Shown: positions 24,423 to 34,200 of the stretch, one piece after another | How the letters are laid out: each line of letters starts with the position of its first letter | Position numbering within the stretch: the first letter of the stretch is position 1 | Origin: Streptomyces brevispora | GTDB taxonomy: Bacteria; Actinomycetota; Actinomycetes; Streptomycetales; Streptomycetaceae | Length of the DNA: 64,000 nucleotides | Reading direction: 5' to 3' | Assembly (NCBI RefSeq): GCF_007829885.1 | Contig: NZ_VIWW01000001.1 | Coordinates: 1 to 64,000, forward strand | Notes under the pieces: model-generated | What the model was told of the DNA's origin: nothing | Database searches by the model: none | What the model saw: only the letters and a program-made list of their open reading frames with translations | Position numbers and translations under genes: made by a program

Positions 24423-27400
24423 TCAGGAAGAAGCGAACAATTCGGTGGCGTGCAGCACGGCCTTTGCCGCCTCGGCCGGACGGGTACGCAGGAAGTAGTG
24501 GCCGCCGTCGGCGAGCTCGTGCAGGTCGACCTGTCCGGCCAGAAGCTGCCAGTCGCGGTACCGGTGCGGGTACTCCGCCGTGCTCGGGTCGTCCGCGGCA
24601 ACGACCACGGTGACCGGCGCGGAGAGCTTCTGCGCAGGCGGGCGCTCCAGGGCGTCGGCGAAGTAGTCGTGTGCGGACACGCAGTCGTGCCGGTAGGCGG
24701 CGCCGACGTGCTCGGCGTGCTGGGCACCCAGCTCACCGAGCGCGGTGTAGCCGCCGTCCGTGCTCAGGTTCGCGGCGATCTCGGCGTTGCTTTGCCCGGT
24801 CAGCTCGGTGATGGTGGCGCGCCGGGCGTCGGCGTCGCCGAGCAGTTGCGCGCCGAGGAACACCCGTTGGACGTCCACCCCGTGCTCCTGCAGCTTTCTG
24901 GCCGTCTCGACGGCCAACGCGGTGCCCGAGGAGTGGCCCCACAGCAGGACCCTGGTCAGGCCACGCCCGGTGATCTCGTCGACGACCTGCTCGACCACCT
25001 GTGTCATCGGCGCGAGCGGCTCGCCCTCGGTGCCCACGTCGTGACCGGGCAGCTCGACGGCGTAGACCGCCGGTCCACCTGCCGGCAGCGCCCTGGCCAT
25101 CGGCTGGAAGTTCACCGCGTTGCCACCGGCGTAGGGGAAGCACACCAGGGCTGCCGTCTGCGCACCGACCGATTCCGACAGCGGTTGAAGCAGCCCGGCA
25201 TGCGGTTCGGACCTGCCGTCGACCAGCCCGGCCAGATCGGCGAGGACCGGGTGACGGGTGACGTCCTTGAGGGACACCGCACGGTCCAGGACGATGGCCA
25301 GCTTCACTGCCGACAGCGACGTGCCGCCCCGGTCGAAGAAGTGGTCCCACCGTCCGATCCGGTTCTGCGGGATGCCGAGCACCTTCGCCCATGCGGCCGC
25401 AAGCTGCTGTTCCGTCGGCGTATCCGGCGCGCGGTAGTCGTCCCGGACGACGTCGAGTTCCCCGGCGAGTGCCTGCAGAGTCCTTCTGTCGATCTTGCTG
25501 TTGGCCGTCAGTGGCAGAGCCTCCCGCCAGTGGAAGGCCGACGGGACCATGTACGGGGGCAGCGACCCACCGAGCCGGTCCAGCAGGACGTCGGTCTCGA
25601 GCGGCCGCCGACCGGAGTAGAAGGCCACCAGGTGCTTGCTGAGGTCGGCTCGCTCGGCGACCACGACCGCACCGTCGCGAACACCGGGCACCTGCAACAG
25701 GGTGTTCTCGATCTCGCCGATCTCGATCCGGAAGCCACGGATCTTCACCTGGGTATCGCGGCGGCCCAGGAACTCCAGCTTGCCCTCGGGCGTCCAGCGG
25801 CCGTAGTCGCCGCCCCGGTAGAGCCGGGCGCCCGCACGGTGCGGATCGGCCAGGTAGGCCTGCCGGGTGCGCTCGGGGTCGTTGACGTATCCGCGGCCGA
25901 CGCAGACGCCGGAGAAGACGATCAGACCGGGGGCGCCGAGCGGCACCGGGGTCAGGTGCTCGTCGACGACGTAGACGTGCACGTTGTTGACCGCGGGACC
26001 CAGCAGGACCCGGTCTCCGTCGGGCACGCGGTCCATGACCTCGTGGTTGGTGTCGTCCGAGGTCTCGGTCAGCCCGTAGGCGTTGACCAGCTTGATACCG
26101 GGCTGGGCGGCGAACCAGCGCTGCACGAGCTCCTTCTTCAGCGCCTCGCCGGTGACCGACACGCACCGCAGGTCCGGCAGTTCGCGGGGGTGCTGCTTCA
26201 GCCAGGACACGACCACGTCCAGGTAGGAGGGTACGACCTGGAGGACGGCGACCCGGCCGCCGACGATCTCGTCGACGAACCGCTGGACGTTCAGGATCAC
26301 CTCCTGCTCCACCAGCAGAGTCCGCCCCCCGACCAGGAGCCCGGACACCAGTTGCCACAGCGAGATGTCGAAGCACTGGGGTGCGGTCTGGGCGACCACC
26401 TGTCCCTCGCCGATCTCCAGGTCGTCGATCTTGGCGTAGAGGTGGTTCAGCATGCCCGCGTGCTCGCACATCGCGCCCTTGGGCTCACCTGTGGAGCCGG
26501 AGGTGAAGTAGATGTAGGCGAGCTGGTCCGGTGCGACGTGGAGGCCCAGATCATCGTCGGCATGGTCTTCCTCGTAGGCTGCGCCGATGAAGAGCTTCCG
26601 GACCCCGGACAGTGAGTCGAGGGCCTGGTCGAGCGTGGCGGTGCTGCCGGGTTCGGTCAGCACGAGCCCGCATGCGGCACGGGAGAGCATGGTCGCGAGG
26701 CGGTCGGCCGGGAAATGCGGCTCGATGGGCAGGTACACGCCGCCGGCCTTGAAGACCGCGAGGACGGCGGCCATCCAGTCCAGGTTGCGCTCGGTCACCA
26801 CCGCGACGACACCCTCGGGGCGCAGCCCCCGCGCCAGCAGGGCTCGTCCCACCCGGTTGGCGCGCGCGTTGAGTTCTCGATACGTCAGTTGCTGCTCCCC
26901 ATGCACCGCGGCGACGGCGTCCGGGTGCGCCACCACCCGCTGCTCGAACAGTTCGTGGAACCGGTGGTCCGGCAGTTCCCGGCGTGGACCGGCGAGTTCT
27001 TCGAGCTGGAAGTGGAGTTCCTCGGCGGCGAGCAGGCTCTGGCGCCCGTGTCCGGCGTCCGGATCGGCGGCGATCAGCGCGAGCGCGGTGAGGTGGTATC
27101 CGGCGATCCTGACTGCGCAGTCCTCGTCGAGCGCGTCGGTCCGATACCGCAACCGCAGCACGAGGTGGCCGTCGCGTTGCGAAAATCCCACCCACAGCAT
27201 GGTGGTACCGGCGACTTCGCCGCCCACGCCGTGCGGATCGAACACGGCCTCGATCGACGGTTCGGGCAGGCCCAGTTCGCACCTGAGCTCATCCACCGGG
27301 AAGTCCTTGCGCGACAGCAGATCCGACGCGACCCGATGGGTGTCCAGCAGCAGCGTCCGCCATGAGTCGGGCTCGGTCGTCAGCCGGCAGGGCAGCGGCC

Positions 27401-27695
27401 GGCCGCCCTCCACGGTGACGTAACCGGTCGCGATCTCGCGCTCGCCGGACAGCACGGCGAGTACCTTGGCGTGCGCTGCCAGCAGCACCGAGTCGAGCGG
27501 CACTGCCAGGTCCTTGGCCAGCCGGTCCAACGCCGCCACGACGTCGTCCGGGACCGGCGCCTCGTGTTGACCGATGCCCTTCACCGGATTGAGCGTCCAC
27601 CGCGGGATTTCGGTGAATCCACCGGCGACAAGCACAGCACGCCAGAACTCCCGGTCGGCCTGCACTTGCATTCCCATCTGGTCGTCCCTCTCCAT
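24423..27695 (-). CDS. NRPS: partial C - A - T - TE
   Basis: The 1090-residue synthetase starts with only the C-terminal half of a condensation domain (about 12-215), lacking the catalytic HHxxxDG. The adenylation domain (about 245-745) has A3 YFTSGSTGEPKG, A5 NAYGLTETSDD and A10 Lys K734. Read against GrsA by eye, the pocket is D443 I444 W447 Q486 S513 T515 A539 D547 D548 K734; two adjacent acids suit a diamino acid. A carrier domain has its Ser at S793 (RGGTSL), and a thioesterase follows with S922 (GHSSG) and H1066. An ATG at 27677, preceded by GGAGAGGGA, is a better-supported alternative start. It probably loads L-2,3-diaminopropionate. Confidence 0.93.
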   Translation of the reverse strand: MERDDQMGMQVQADREFWRAVLVAGGFTEIPRWTLNPVKGIGQHEAPVPDDVVAALDRLAKDLAVPLDSVLLAAHAKVLAVLSGEREIATGYVTVEGGRPLPCRLTTEPDSWRTLLLDTHRVASDLLSRKDFPVDELRCELGLPEPSIEAVFDPHGVGGEVAGTTMLWVGFSQRDGHLVLRLRYRTDALDEDCAVRIAGYHLTALALIAADPDAGHGRQSLLAAEELHFQLEELAGPRRELPDHRFHELFEQRVVAHPDAVAAVHGEQQLTYRELNARANRVGRALLARGLRPEGVVAVVTERNLDWMAAVLAVFKAGGVYLPIEPHFPADRLATMLSRAACGLVLTEPGSTATLDQALDSLSGVRKLFIGAAYEEDHADDDLGLHVAPDQLAYIYFTSGSTGEPKGAMCEHAGMLNHLYAKIDDLEIGEGQVVAQTAPQCFDISLWQLVSGLLVGGRTLLVEQEVILNVQRFVDEIVGGRVAVLQVVPSYLDVVVSWLKQHPRELPDLRCVSVTGEALKKELVQRWFAAQPGIKLVNAYGLTETSDDTNHEVMDRVPDGDRVLLGPAVNNVHVYVVDEHLTPVPLGAPGLIVFSGVCVGRGYVNDPERTRQAYLADPHRAGARLYRGGDYGRWTPEGKLEFLGRRDTQVKIRGFRIEIGEIENTLLQVPGVRDGAVVVAERADLSKHLVAFYSGRRPLETDVLLDRLGGSLPPYMVPSAFHWREALPLTANSKIDRRTLQALAGELDVVRDDYRAPDTPTEQQLAAAWAKVLGIPQNRIGRWDHFFDRGGTSLSAVKLAIVLDRAVSLKDVTRHPVLADLAGLVDGRSEPHAGLLQPLSESVGAQTAALVCFPYAGGNAVNFQPMARALPAGGPAVYAVELPGHDVGTEGEPLAPMTQVVEQVVDEITGRGLTRVLLWGHSSGTALAVETARKLQEHGVDVQRVFLGAQLLGDADARRATITELTGQSNAEIAANLSTDGGYTALGELGAQHAEHVGAAYRHDCVSAHDYFADALERPPAQKLSAPVTVVVAADDPSTAEYPHRYRDWQLLAGQVDLHELADGGHYFLRTRPAEAAKAVLHATELFASS

Positions 27696-27739
27696 TCGCC
27701 TTCGCCATCGTGCTGTTCAGCGCCGACAAGGCAGCGCTG

Positions 27740-30268
27740 CTATCCCTTCCGCGTCAGCGCCTCGGGCTGATGAGGGGCGACTCGCATCTCCGTGGCAGGA
27801 TTTCCTCCCCAGCGTGCGTGCTCGGGGACCTCCTCGCCTTTCATGAGGAAGGAGTCGGGTGCGAGCACCGCGCCGGTGCCCATCGTCACGCCGTAATGGA
27901 CATGGGCTCCCACACCGAGGGTGCAGCCGGCGTCGAGGGTGCTGCGATCGGATTTGAAGGTGCCGTCCTCCTGCGAGTGGCACTGGATCTTGCTTCCCGC
28001 ATTGAGCGTGCAGTCGTTCCCGATGGTGGTGAGCGTCCGCTCCGTCATGTAGCAGCCGTCATCGAAGACCCTGCTGCCGATCCGGACACCCAGCATCCGC
28101 CAGATCACGTTCTTGAAAGGGGTGCCGTTGAAGATGTCGAGGTAGTGGTCGGGCACCTTCCAGAGACGCTCATGCCACCAGAAGTACGGGTCGTAGATGG
28201 AGCACACCTGCGGTCGCAGCGCGCGGAATGCCGCGATGCCGCGTTCCACCAGTACGAAGTAGAGGGCGGTGAACCCGAGGCTGAGCACCAGGAACGCGGC
28301 GATCAGCACATGCCCGTAGGAGTCGTACAGCTCGGCGTTCGCCAGGCCGAGCACCGTGAGCACGAAGAAGTGCAGCCACCGCACGAGCAGGAAGAAGACC
28401 ATCGAGCGGGCGTTGTAGCGGTTCTTCGCAGCGAGGTTGCGGCGCAACTCGTCGCCGGTGCGCAGATGGTCGAACCGGGAATCGCGCTCGACCGACCGGG
28501 GAATCTCAAAGCACGGCGAGCCGAGCAGGCCCACCCCCTCGCGCACCTCGCCTTCGAGCGGAACCATTACTTTCGTCGCGAGGAGACAGTTCTTGCCCGT
28601 CCTGGCCCCCGAGGGATAGGCGATGTTGTTCCCGAGGAAGTTGTTTGACCCGATCGAGGCCCGGGACACCCGGAAGGACGTGCTCGAATAGTCGGCATTG
28701 ATGATGGAGAGCCCGTCGGCGACCATCGTCCCGCTCCCGACCGAGCAGAGAAACGGGGTCTCGTGTTGCACTTCCGTGCCGAAGTTCGACCCGGTCTGCT
28801 CGACCCGGGACAAGTCGTATCCGATGCCGCGCAAGTAGTGGACGATGTAGGAGCTGTCACCGAACAGCCATGTGAAGAACTTGATGTTGGTCATGCGCCC
28901 GATCGCCCGGTGCGCCGAGTAATGAAACCCGTACAGCGGATAGACCTTGTCCGGCTTGACGACCAGGTTCAGCAGGCGCGGAACGGTGAACATCACGGCC
29001 AGGCCCACGACGACGAAGCCGAAGAACAGCAGCAGGGAAAGGACCAGCGCGTCGATGTAGAGAGCCGGCGATGTGAGGTCCATCGTGCTCCGGCTCAGCC
29101 GGTTGTGCAGCGCCGGAACCAGGGTCACCAGCATGTACGCGCCCCCGACAGCCAGTGGCACGTAGAGGAAGAACAACTGAAGCACGGTGATGAGGCCGAA
29201 GCCGGCCCGGCGCAGCGTGCCGCATGGGGCCGGCCCGATCCTCAGGTAGTCGTGCTGCGTGAGCTGTGCCGGGGACCCGTGCCAGCGCTGACCGCCCGGG
29301 ACCGCCTGGCCGCTGTACAGCGTGGACGTGTGGCCGAGTTGAGCCCCGTCGCCCATCGACGTGTCGATGTCGAGCACGGTCTTCTCGCCGATGAACACGT
29401 CCCGGCCGAGGGTGACCCTGCCGGTCTGGATACGGCCGGCGTGCGCCCGGTAGCAGAGGAAGAACGAGTCTTTGCGGATCACCGTGCCGGCCCCGACCGT
29501 GAGCAGGTCGGGGCAGACCGGAACGCTGCGGGAGAGGATCGTGACCCCTTTGCCGATCCGCGCGCCCAGCGCTCGCAGGTACAGCACGTACAAGGGATTG
29601 CCGACGAAGAAGATCATCGGGTTGGCGTGGATCAGCACCTTGACGGTCCAGAAGCGCAGATAGGTCAGACCCCAGACCGGGAACTCGCGCGATTTCCACC
29701 GGCCGATGAGGAGCCATTTGGCCGCGATGGGGAAGGTGCACAGGGCGACGAAGCCGACGCCTCCGAAGACGAACGACCGCAGGTAGACGTCGATCACACC
29801 CGACCCGGCGGAGACCCATGCATAGCCCCGGTCGGCAGCAAGTCCGGCGAGGAAGGAGTACCCGAGGAAGAGCACGAACTGCAGGGTTCCGCAGAGGGCG
29901 TACCGCGCAGTGCCGACCGGGGTCACCACCTCGGCCGGCGCCGGGACCGACGACTCGACGGGCGCGGCGTTCGCAAGCCCCGTCGCCAGGCTGCGAATCG
30001 TGGGGTGCCGGTAGATGTCCTTCATCGACGCCGAGGGAAGGTCCGCCCGCTTCCTGACGCGTGCGCAGAAGTGAGCCATCACCAATGAGTTGGCGCCGAG
30101 GTCATCGAAGAAATGGCTGTCGATCGACAGCCGTTCGACGGACATGACGTCAGCCAGCACCTCGGCGAGGTCTTTCTCGATGTCGGTCTCCGGGCTGGTG
30201 TACTCGCGTAAATCGATCGCGGATTCATCCGGCCCAGGCGTCAGGACGTCGAGAGATTTCTCCTCCAT
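27740..30268 (-). CDS. Carrier domain fused to Pls-type NRPS terminal membrane domain
   Basis: The 842-residue protein opens with a carrier domain (about 25-100, Ser S61 in DDLGANSL). Next comes the membrane domain known from epsilon-poly-L-lysine synthetase Pls (TIGR02353-like): six helices at about 122-145, 162-188, 356-386, 406-429, 624-643 and 652-676. Three soluble hexapeptide-repeat domains (about 230-335, 480-590, 725-830) lie between and after them. In Pls this part links monomers without a normal C domain. Here the A domain is missing and lies in the next gene, so Pls is split in two. AAGGAG precedes the ATG. Codon 20 is TTA. It is the first gene of the operon. Confidence 0.92.
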   Translation of the reverse strand: MEEKSLDVLTPGPDESAIDLREYTSPETDIEKDLAEVLADVMSVERLSIDSHFFDDLGANSLVMAHFCARVRKRADLPSASMKDIYRHPTIRSLATGLANAAPVESSVPAPAEVVTPVGTARYALCGTLQFVLFLGYSFLAGLAADRGYAWVSAGSGVIDVYLRSFVFGGVGFVALCTFPIAAKWLLIGRWKSREFPVWGLTYLRFWTVKVLIHANPMIFFVGNPLYVLYLRALGARIGKGVTILSRSVPVCPDLLTVGAGTVIRKDSFFLCYRAHAGRIQTGRVTLGRDVFIGEKTVLDIDTSMGDGAQLGHTSTLYSGQAVPGGQRWHGSPAQLTQHDYLRIGPAPCGTLRRAGFGLITVLQLFFLYVPLAVGGAYMLVTLVPALHNRLSRSTMDLTSPALYIDALVLSLLLFFGFVVVGLAVMFTVPRLLNLVVKPDKVYPLYGFHYSAHRAIGRMTNIKFFTWLFGDSSYIVHYLRGIGYDLSRVEQTGSNFGTEVQHETPFLCSVGSGTMVADGLSIINADYSSTSFRVSRASIGSNNFLGNNIAYPSGARTGKNCLLATKVMVPLEGEVREGVGLLGSPCFEIPRSVERDSRFDHLRTGDELRRNLAAKNRYNARSMVFFLLVRWLHFFVLTVLGLANAELYDSYGHVLIAAFLVLSLGFTALYFVLVERGIAAFRALRPQVCSIYDPYFWWHERLWKVPDHYLDIFNGTPFKNVIWRMLGVRIGSRVFDDGCYMTERTLTTIGNDCTLNAGSKIQCHSQEDGTFKSDRSTLDAGCTLGVGAHVHYGVTMGTGAVLAPDSFLMKGEEVPEHARWGGNPATEMRVAPHQPEALTRKG
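30209..30211 (-). promoter_or_regulatory. TTA (bldA-dependent) leucine codon in the first operon gene
   Basis: Codon 20 of the Pls-like gene (AIDLREY) is TTA, read as TAA on the plus strand. In Streptomyces the only tRNA for TTA is encoded by bldA, which links translation to development. An early TTA in the lead gene would place the whole pathway under that control. I saw no other TTA codon in the operon. Confidence 0.8.
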
Positions 30269-30395
30269 GGGAGCTCCTTGAGGAACGTTCGGACGCCGCA
30301 GCCATTACGGTCGCCGCCCTGTACTCGCGCTTTTCGATGGCCGGAGCGATTGGTCCGGAAATCATGAGGTCGGGATCTGTTGTCCGGATCCAAAA

Positions 30396-30497
30396 CCGCT
30401 GCCTCAGTCTTAGCTGTCCACCGTCGGGCTGCCACTCGAGATCGGTCGCATCGGCACGGCAGCAGGTCTCGACGGCGCCGAGGCGGTCCTCGCTGCC
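30396..30497 (-). pseudogene. Fragment of a TauD-family dioxygenase
   Basis: Thirty-four codons match the middle of the operon's own dioxygenase: GSEDRLGAVETCCRADATDL and EWQPDGGQLRLRQR against GTEDRGAVERYCRANAITF and EWQPDGGLRTRQR. At DNA level a run of about 24 bases around the WQPDGG codons is identical in both places. The flanks lose similarity, so this is a remnant of a duplicated or related gene. Confidence 0.7.
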
Positions 30498-30786
30498 GGA
30501 CGCCTGGCGTCTGGAACGCCGAGCGCTCGCCGCCCGGTTCACTCCTCGTCCACGATCCTGCCCGGCGGGACGGCGATGAGCTGCGCATTCGTCTCGCCGT
30601 ACGGCATGCGAGTGGTACTGCCTGATCCGGGAGGAGCTGCGCAGGGGCGTGGGGCGGTGACGGAATCCGGGGCGTCGCAGCTGCGAGGAGGCCATAGGCC
30701 GTTGGTGGGACGAGTGCGGCTCCGCCGACGGTCCGCAGGTCGATTTCGCCCGGCGGCATGGTCGTGGGCCGGCCCGGTCGAGGAGC
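30498..30786. other. Boundary stretch with no supported gene
   Basis: Between the dioxygenase fragment and the Lrp remnant no frame is convincing on either strand. Sequence on the minus strand near 30540-30600 looks protein-like in places but could not be assigned. This is the left edge of the inserted NRPS operon, and presumably its promoter lies between here and 30268. Confidence 0.45.
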
Positions 30787-31218
30787 GTGCGGACCGAATC
30801 CAGCAACGTCCGGGAGAACCGCTCGGGTGACGATCGCGCACCGTTCGCCGAGCTCGCGCGGGCGGTGGCGATGTCGTCAAGCGCCGTGACGGAGCGGGTG
30901 CGCAGGCTGGAGGAGGCCGGAATCATCAGCGGGTACGCGGCGGTGGTCGACCCCGAGCGGCTCGGGCTGCCGATTCTCGCCTTCGTCCGGCTGCGCTACC
31001 CGAACGGCAACTACAAGCCGTTCCACGACCTGCTCGACACCACGCCGGAGATCCTGGAGGCCCACCACGTCACCGGCGACGACTGCTTCGTGCTCAAGGT
31101 GACGGCCCGCTCCATGAGTCATCTGGAGGCGGTGTCCGGAAGGATCGGCGCCCTGGGCTCCGTCACCACGAGCGTCGTCTACTCCTCGCCGCTGCCGCGG
31201 CGGGCGGTCAGCCGCTGA
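30787..31218 (+). pseudogene. Lrp/AsnC-family regulator lacking its N-terminal helix
   Basis: From residue 16 the frame is a clean Lrp protein: FAELARAVAMSSSAVTERV is the recognition helix, followed by an intact effector domain to VYSSPLPRR. The expected first helix (a D.D..IL..LQ-like segment) is absent and is replaced by unrelated residues. Similar residues continue in another frame just upstream, so a frameshift or junction has removed the true start. The GTG at 30787 would give a 143-residue protein without a full DNA-binding domain. The last 11 bases overlap sbcC. It is probably non-functional. Confidence 0.62.
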
Positions 31219-34200
31219 CTCCGCCGGCGGCCCGGTGCCGTACCGCGGATCCGTGCCGTTCCTTCACCACTTCGAGTTGGGCGGGGATGCGGCGGCGCAG
31301 ATCGGCGACATGGCTGACGATGCCTACGCTGCGGTCCCGCTCCCGCAATGAGTCCAGCACGTCGAGCACCTCGTCGAGGGTCTGGTCGTCCAGGCTGCCG
31401 AACCCCTCGTCGATGAAGAGCGTGTCCAGCCGTACGCCGCCGGCCTCGTCGGTGACCACGTCGGCGAGGCCGAGGGCCAGGGCGAGCGAGGCGAAGAACG
31501 TCTCGCCGCCGGAGAGCGTGGCAGTATCGCGTTCACGGCCGGTCCAGGCGTCGATGACATGCAGCCCGAGCCCGGCCCGGCGCCCTCCGGCGCGGGCGTC
31601 GGAGTGGACCAGTGTGTAGCGGCCGGACGACATCCGCCGCAGTCTCGCGGTGGCGGCCGCCGCCACCTGTTCGAGGCGGGCCGCGAGAACGTAGGACTCC
31701 AGCCGCATCTTGCGTTCGTTGTCCGCCGAGGTGCCGGCGGTAAGACCGGCGAGCCGCGCGATCCGGTCGTACTCCTCGCGCACCGGTCCCAGCCTTCGTA
31801 CCTCGTCCGCCGCCTGCCGGGACAGCCGGCCCAGTTCGGTGCAGCGCTCCCGGGCCGCGGTGTGGGCGCTCGTCCCCTCCCGCAGCAGGCGCTCGGCCGT
31901 GTCGTACGTCGCCTGAGCAGTGCCCGGGGCGGCCGGGGGCCGGGCCCCGGCGGCGCGGGCGTCCGTCTGGGCGAGCCGGTCGGCCACGGCCGCGGCCTCG
32001 GCCTGCCAGGCGTCGATCAGATGCTGGAGCTCTCGCTGCCGGGAGTCGGGAAGCATCGTCGCGGCGGCGGCCTGCGGGGTGTCGAAGCCGGCCCGGAACG
32101 CCGCGTCGGCGAGCCGGTCGTCGGCCTCCTTGAGCCGCGCCGCCGCGCTCTCCTCCTCGCGCAGCGTCTCGGCCGCCTCGGCGAGCAGGGCGACCCGGCG
32201 CTGGAGGAGGACGGCGTGCTCGGTGACCCCGGCCGACTCGCCGCGGGCCTGTGCCAGCACCTCTTCCAGGGTTGCCTGTTCGGCGTCGAGGCCTTCGCGC
32301 CGGGAGATGCGGGCGGCGGCCCGGCGTTCGGCCTGCTGCCGGTCGCCGGACCGCTGTCCCTGCTCGCGCTCCGCCGCCGCGAGGGCCTCGCGCGCCGCGT
32401 GCGTCCCGGTGGCGGTCCGGTACGCCTCGGTGTGTTCCCTGGTCAGGGAGTCCACGAGCTCGGCGAGCGCCCCGACAGTCGGCTCGGCTGCCCGCTCCGC
32501 TCCGTCCGCCTGCTCTGCGCCGCCGGCGGCGTCCGCGACCTGTCCGTCCCCGGTGTCCGCTGCTTCGGCACGAGCCGCCGCGTACCTCTCGCGTACGGCT
32601 CCGAGCGCGTGCTCCGCCTCGCTGCGCGCCCGCTCCGCGCGCCGGTGGTCCGCCTCGGCGGCCTGCTCCGTGGCCTGGTCGACGTGTCCGTCCCCGGCGC
32701 GGGCGGGCTCCGGGTGATCGGCCGAACCGCAGACCGCGCAGGCCTCACCCTCGACCAGTTCCCGGGCGAGCTCGGCCGCGATGTCGCGCAGCCGCCGTTC
32801 GCGCAGGTCGAGCCAGGACTCGCGAGTGGCGAGGGCATGCTCGCGGGCCGTACCGAGGCGGCCCTCGGCGTCTGCCACCTCGGCGGCCAGCGCGTCCCTG
32901 CGCCGGGCCGCGTCGAGACGTCGTCGTGCCGGATCCAGCCGGCCGGCCAGCAGTTCCGCGCGGGTCGCCGCTTCCTGGGCCGCCTCGATGCGGGTGTGCA
33001 GACCGTGCCGGGTGGCCTCCCAGCCGGACAGCCAGCTCTCGGCGTCCCGGATCAGTTCGTCGTCCGCCCGGGCCTGCCGTTCCAGCGCGGTCCGTTCGCT
33101 GTCGATCTCGGCGCTGCGCCGCTCGGCGCGACGCGCGGCGTCCAGGGTGCCGAGCTCCTCGCGGAGTCTGCGTTCCAGCGCCGTCAGCTGTTCGGCACCC
33201 GCGTCGGCCAGCTCGGCGGGCAGACCGGCCCGGGTACGGTCGCGGGCCGCGTTCGCCCGCCGGTACGCCCGCCCGGCCTCCTCGCGAAGCTCCAGCGCGG
33301 GGGCGACGAGATCCGCCTTGCGGGCGCGCTTCAACTGCTCCTGTGCCTTGTCGTGCTCATGGCGGCCGGATTCCACCGCGGTGGCACGCCGCCGGGTCTC
33401 CTCGTACCGCTGCTGGAGCCCGGCCAGTTCGCGCTCGTCGTCCAGGGCCAGGCGGGCGGCCGCCTGCCGGCTCTCGGCCGCGGTCATCGCCGACTCGGCG
33501 ATGTCGAACCGTTCCCGGGCACTGCTGCGCGCTGTCGCGGCCCATTCCAGTACGGCGTCCGCGAGCCCCGGTTCGCCCGGCTGGGTGCCGGGCAACGGGC
33601 ACTCGCTCGCGGCGGGGCCGGCCGCCTGGGCGATCCGCTGGGCGACGGCGAGGATTCTTTCGTCCCCGGTCCTGACCTGTGTCCCGGCGGCCCGGCGCAG
33701 CTCGGCGAGGTGCTCCTCGACCGCGGCGAAGCGTCGGGTGTCGAAGAGCCGGCCGAGCAGCTTGCCGCGCGCCTCGGCGTCCGAGCGCAGGAAGCGGGCG
33801 AAATCGCCCTGCGGCAGGAGGACCACCTGGCAGAACTGGTCCCGGCTCATCCCGATGAGCCGGGTGATCTCCTCGCCGATCTCCTGGTGCGAGCGGCTCA
33901 GCGCCCGCCACCCCTCGTCGGGGACGTACTCGCGCAGCCGGCTCTGTGCCTTCTCCGTGGTGTAGCCGTCGCCCTTCTTCTTGGGGCGGGGCTGGGCGGG
34001 GCTCCGGGTGATCTCCAGCCGGCGCCCGCCGACGGTGAGTTCGAGCCGGATCTCGGTCGGCAGGTCCGCAGGGGCGTGGTCGCTGCGCAGCGAGGTTCCG
34101 GGGCTCTGCCGGGCGCCGGGCACGGCCCCGTACAGCCCGTAGCAGACGGCGTCGAGGACCGAGGTCTTGCCGGCGCCGGTCGGTCCGTGCAGCAGGAAGA

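Noticed and set aside
24450..26615. 721-codon plus-strand frame opposite the NRPS
   Set aside because: It is an antisense shadow; the NRPS core motifs are all on the minus strand.
20410..31218. Insertion sequence or integrative element carrying the NRPS operon
   Set aside because: No transposase, integrase, tRNA att site or terminal inverted repeat was seen; only broken flanking genes support insertion.
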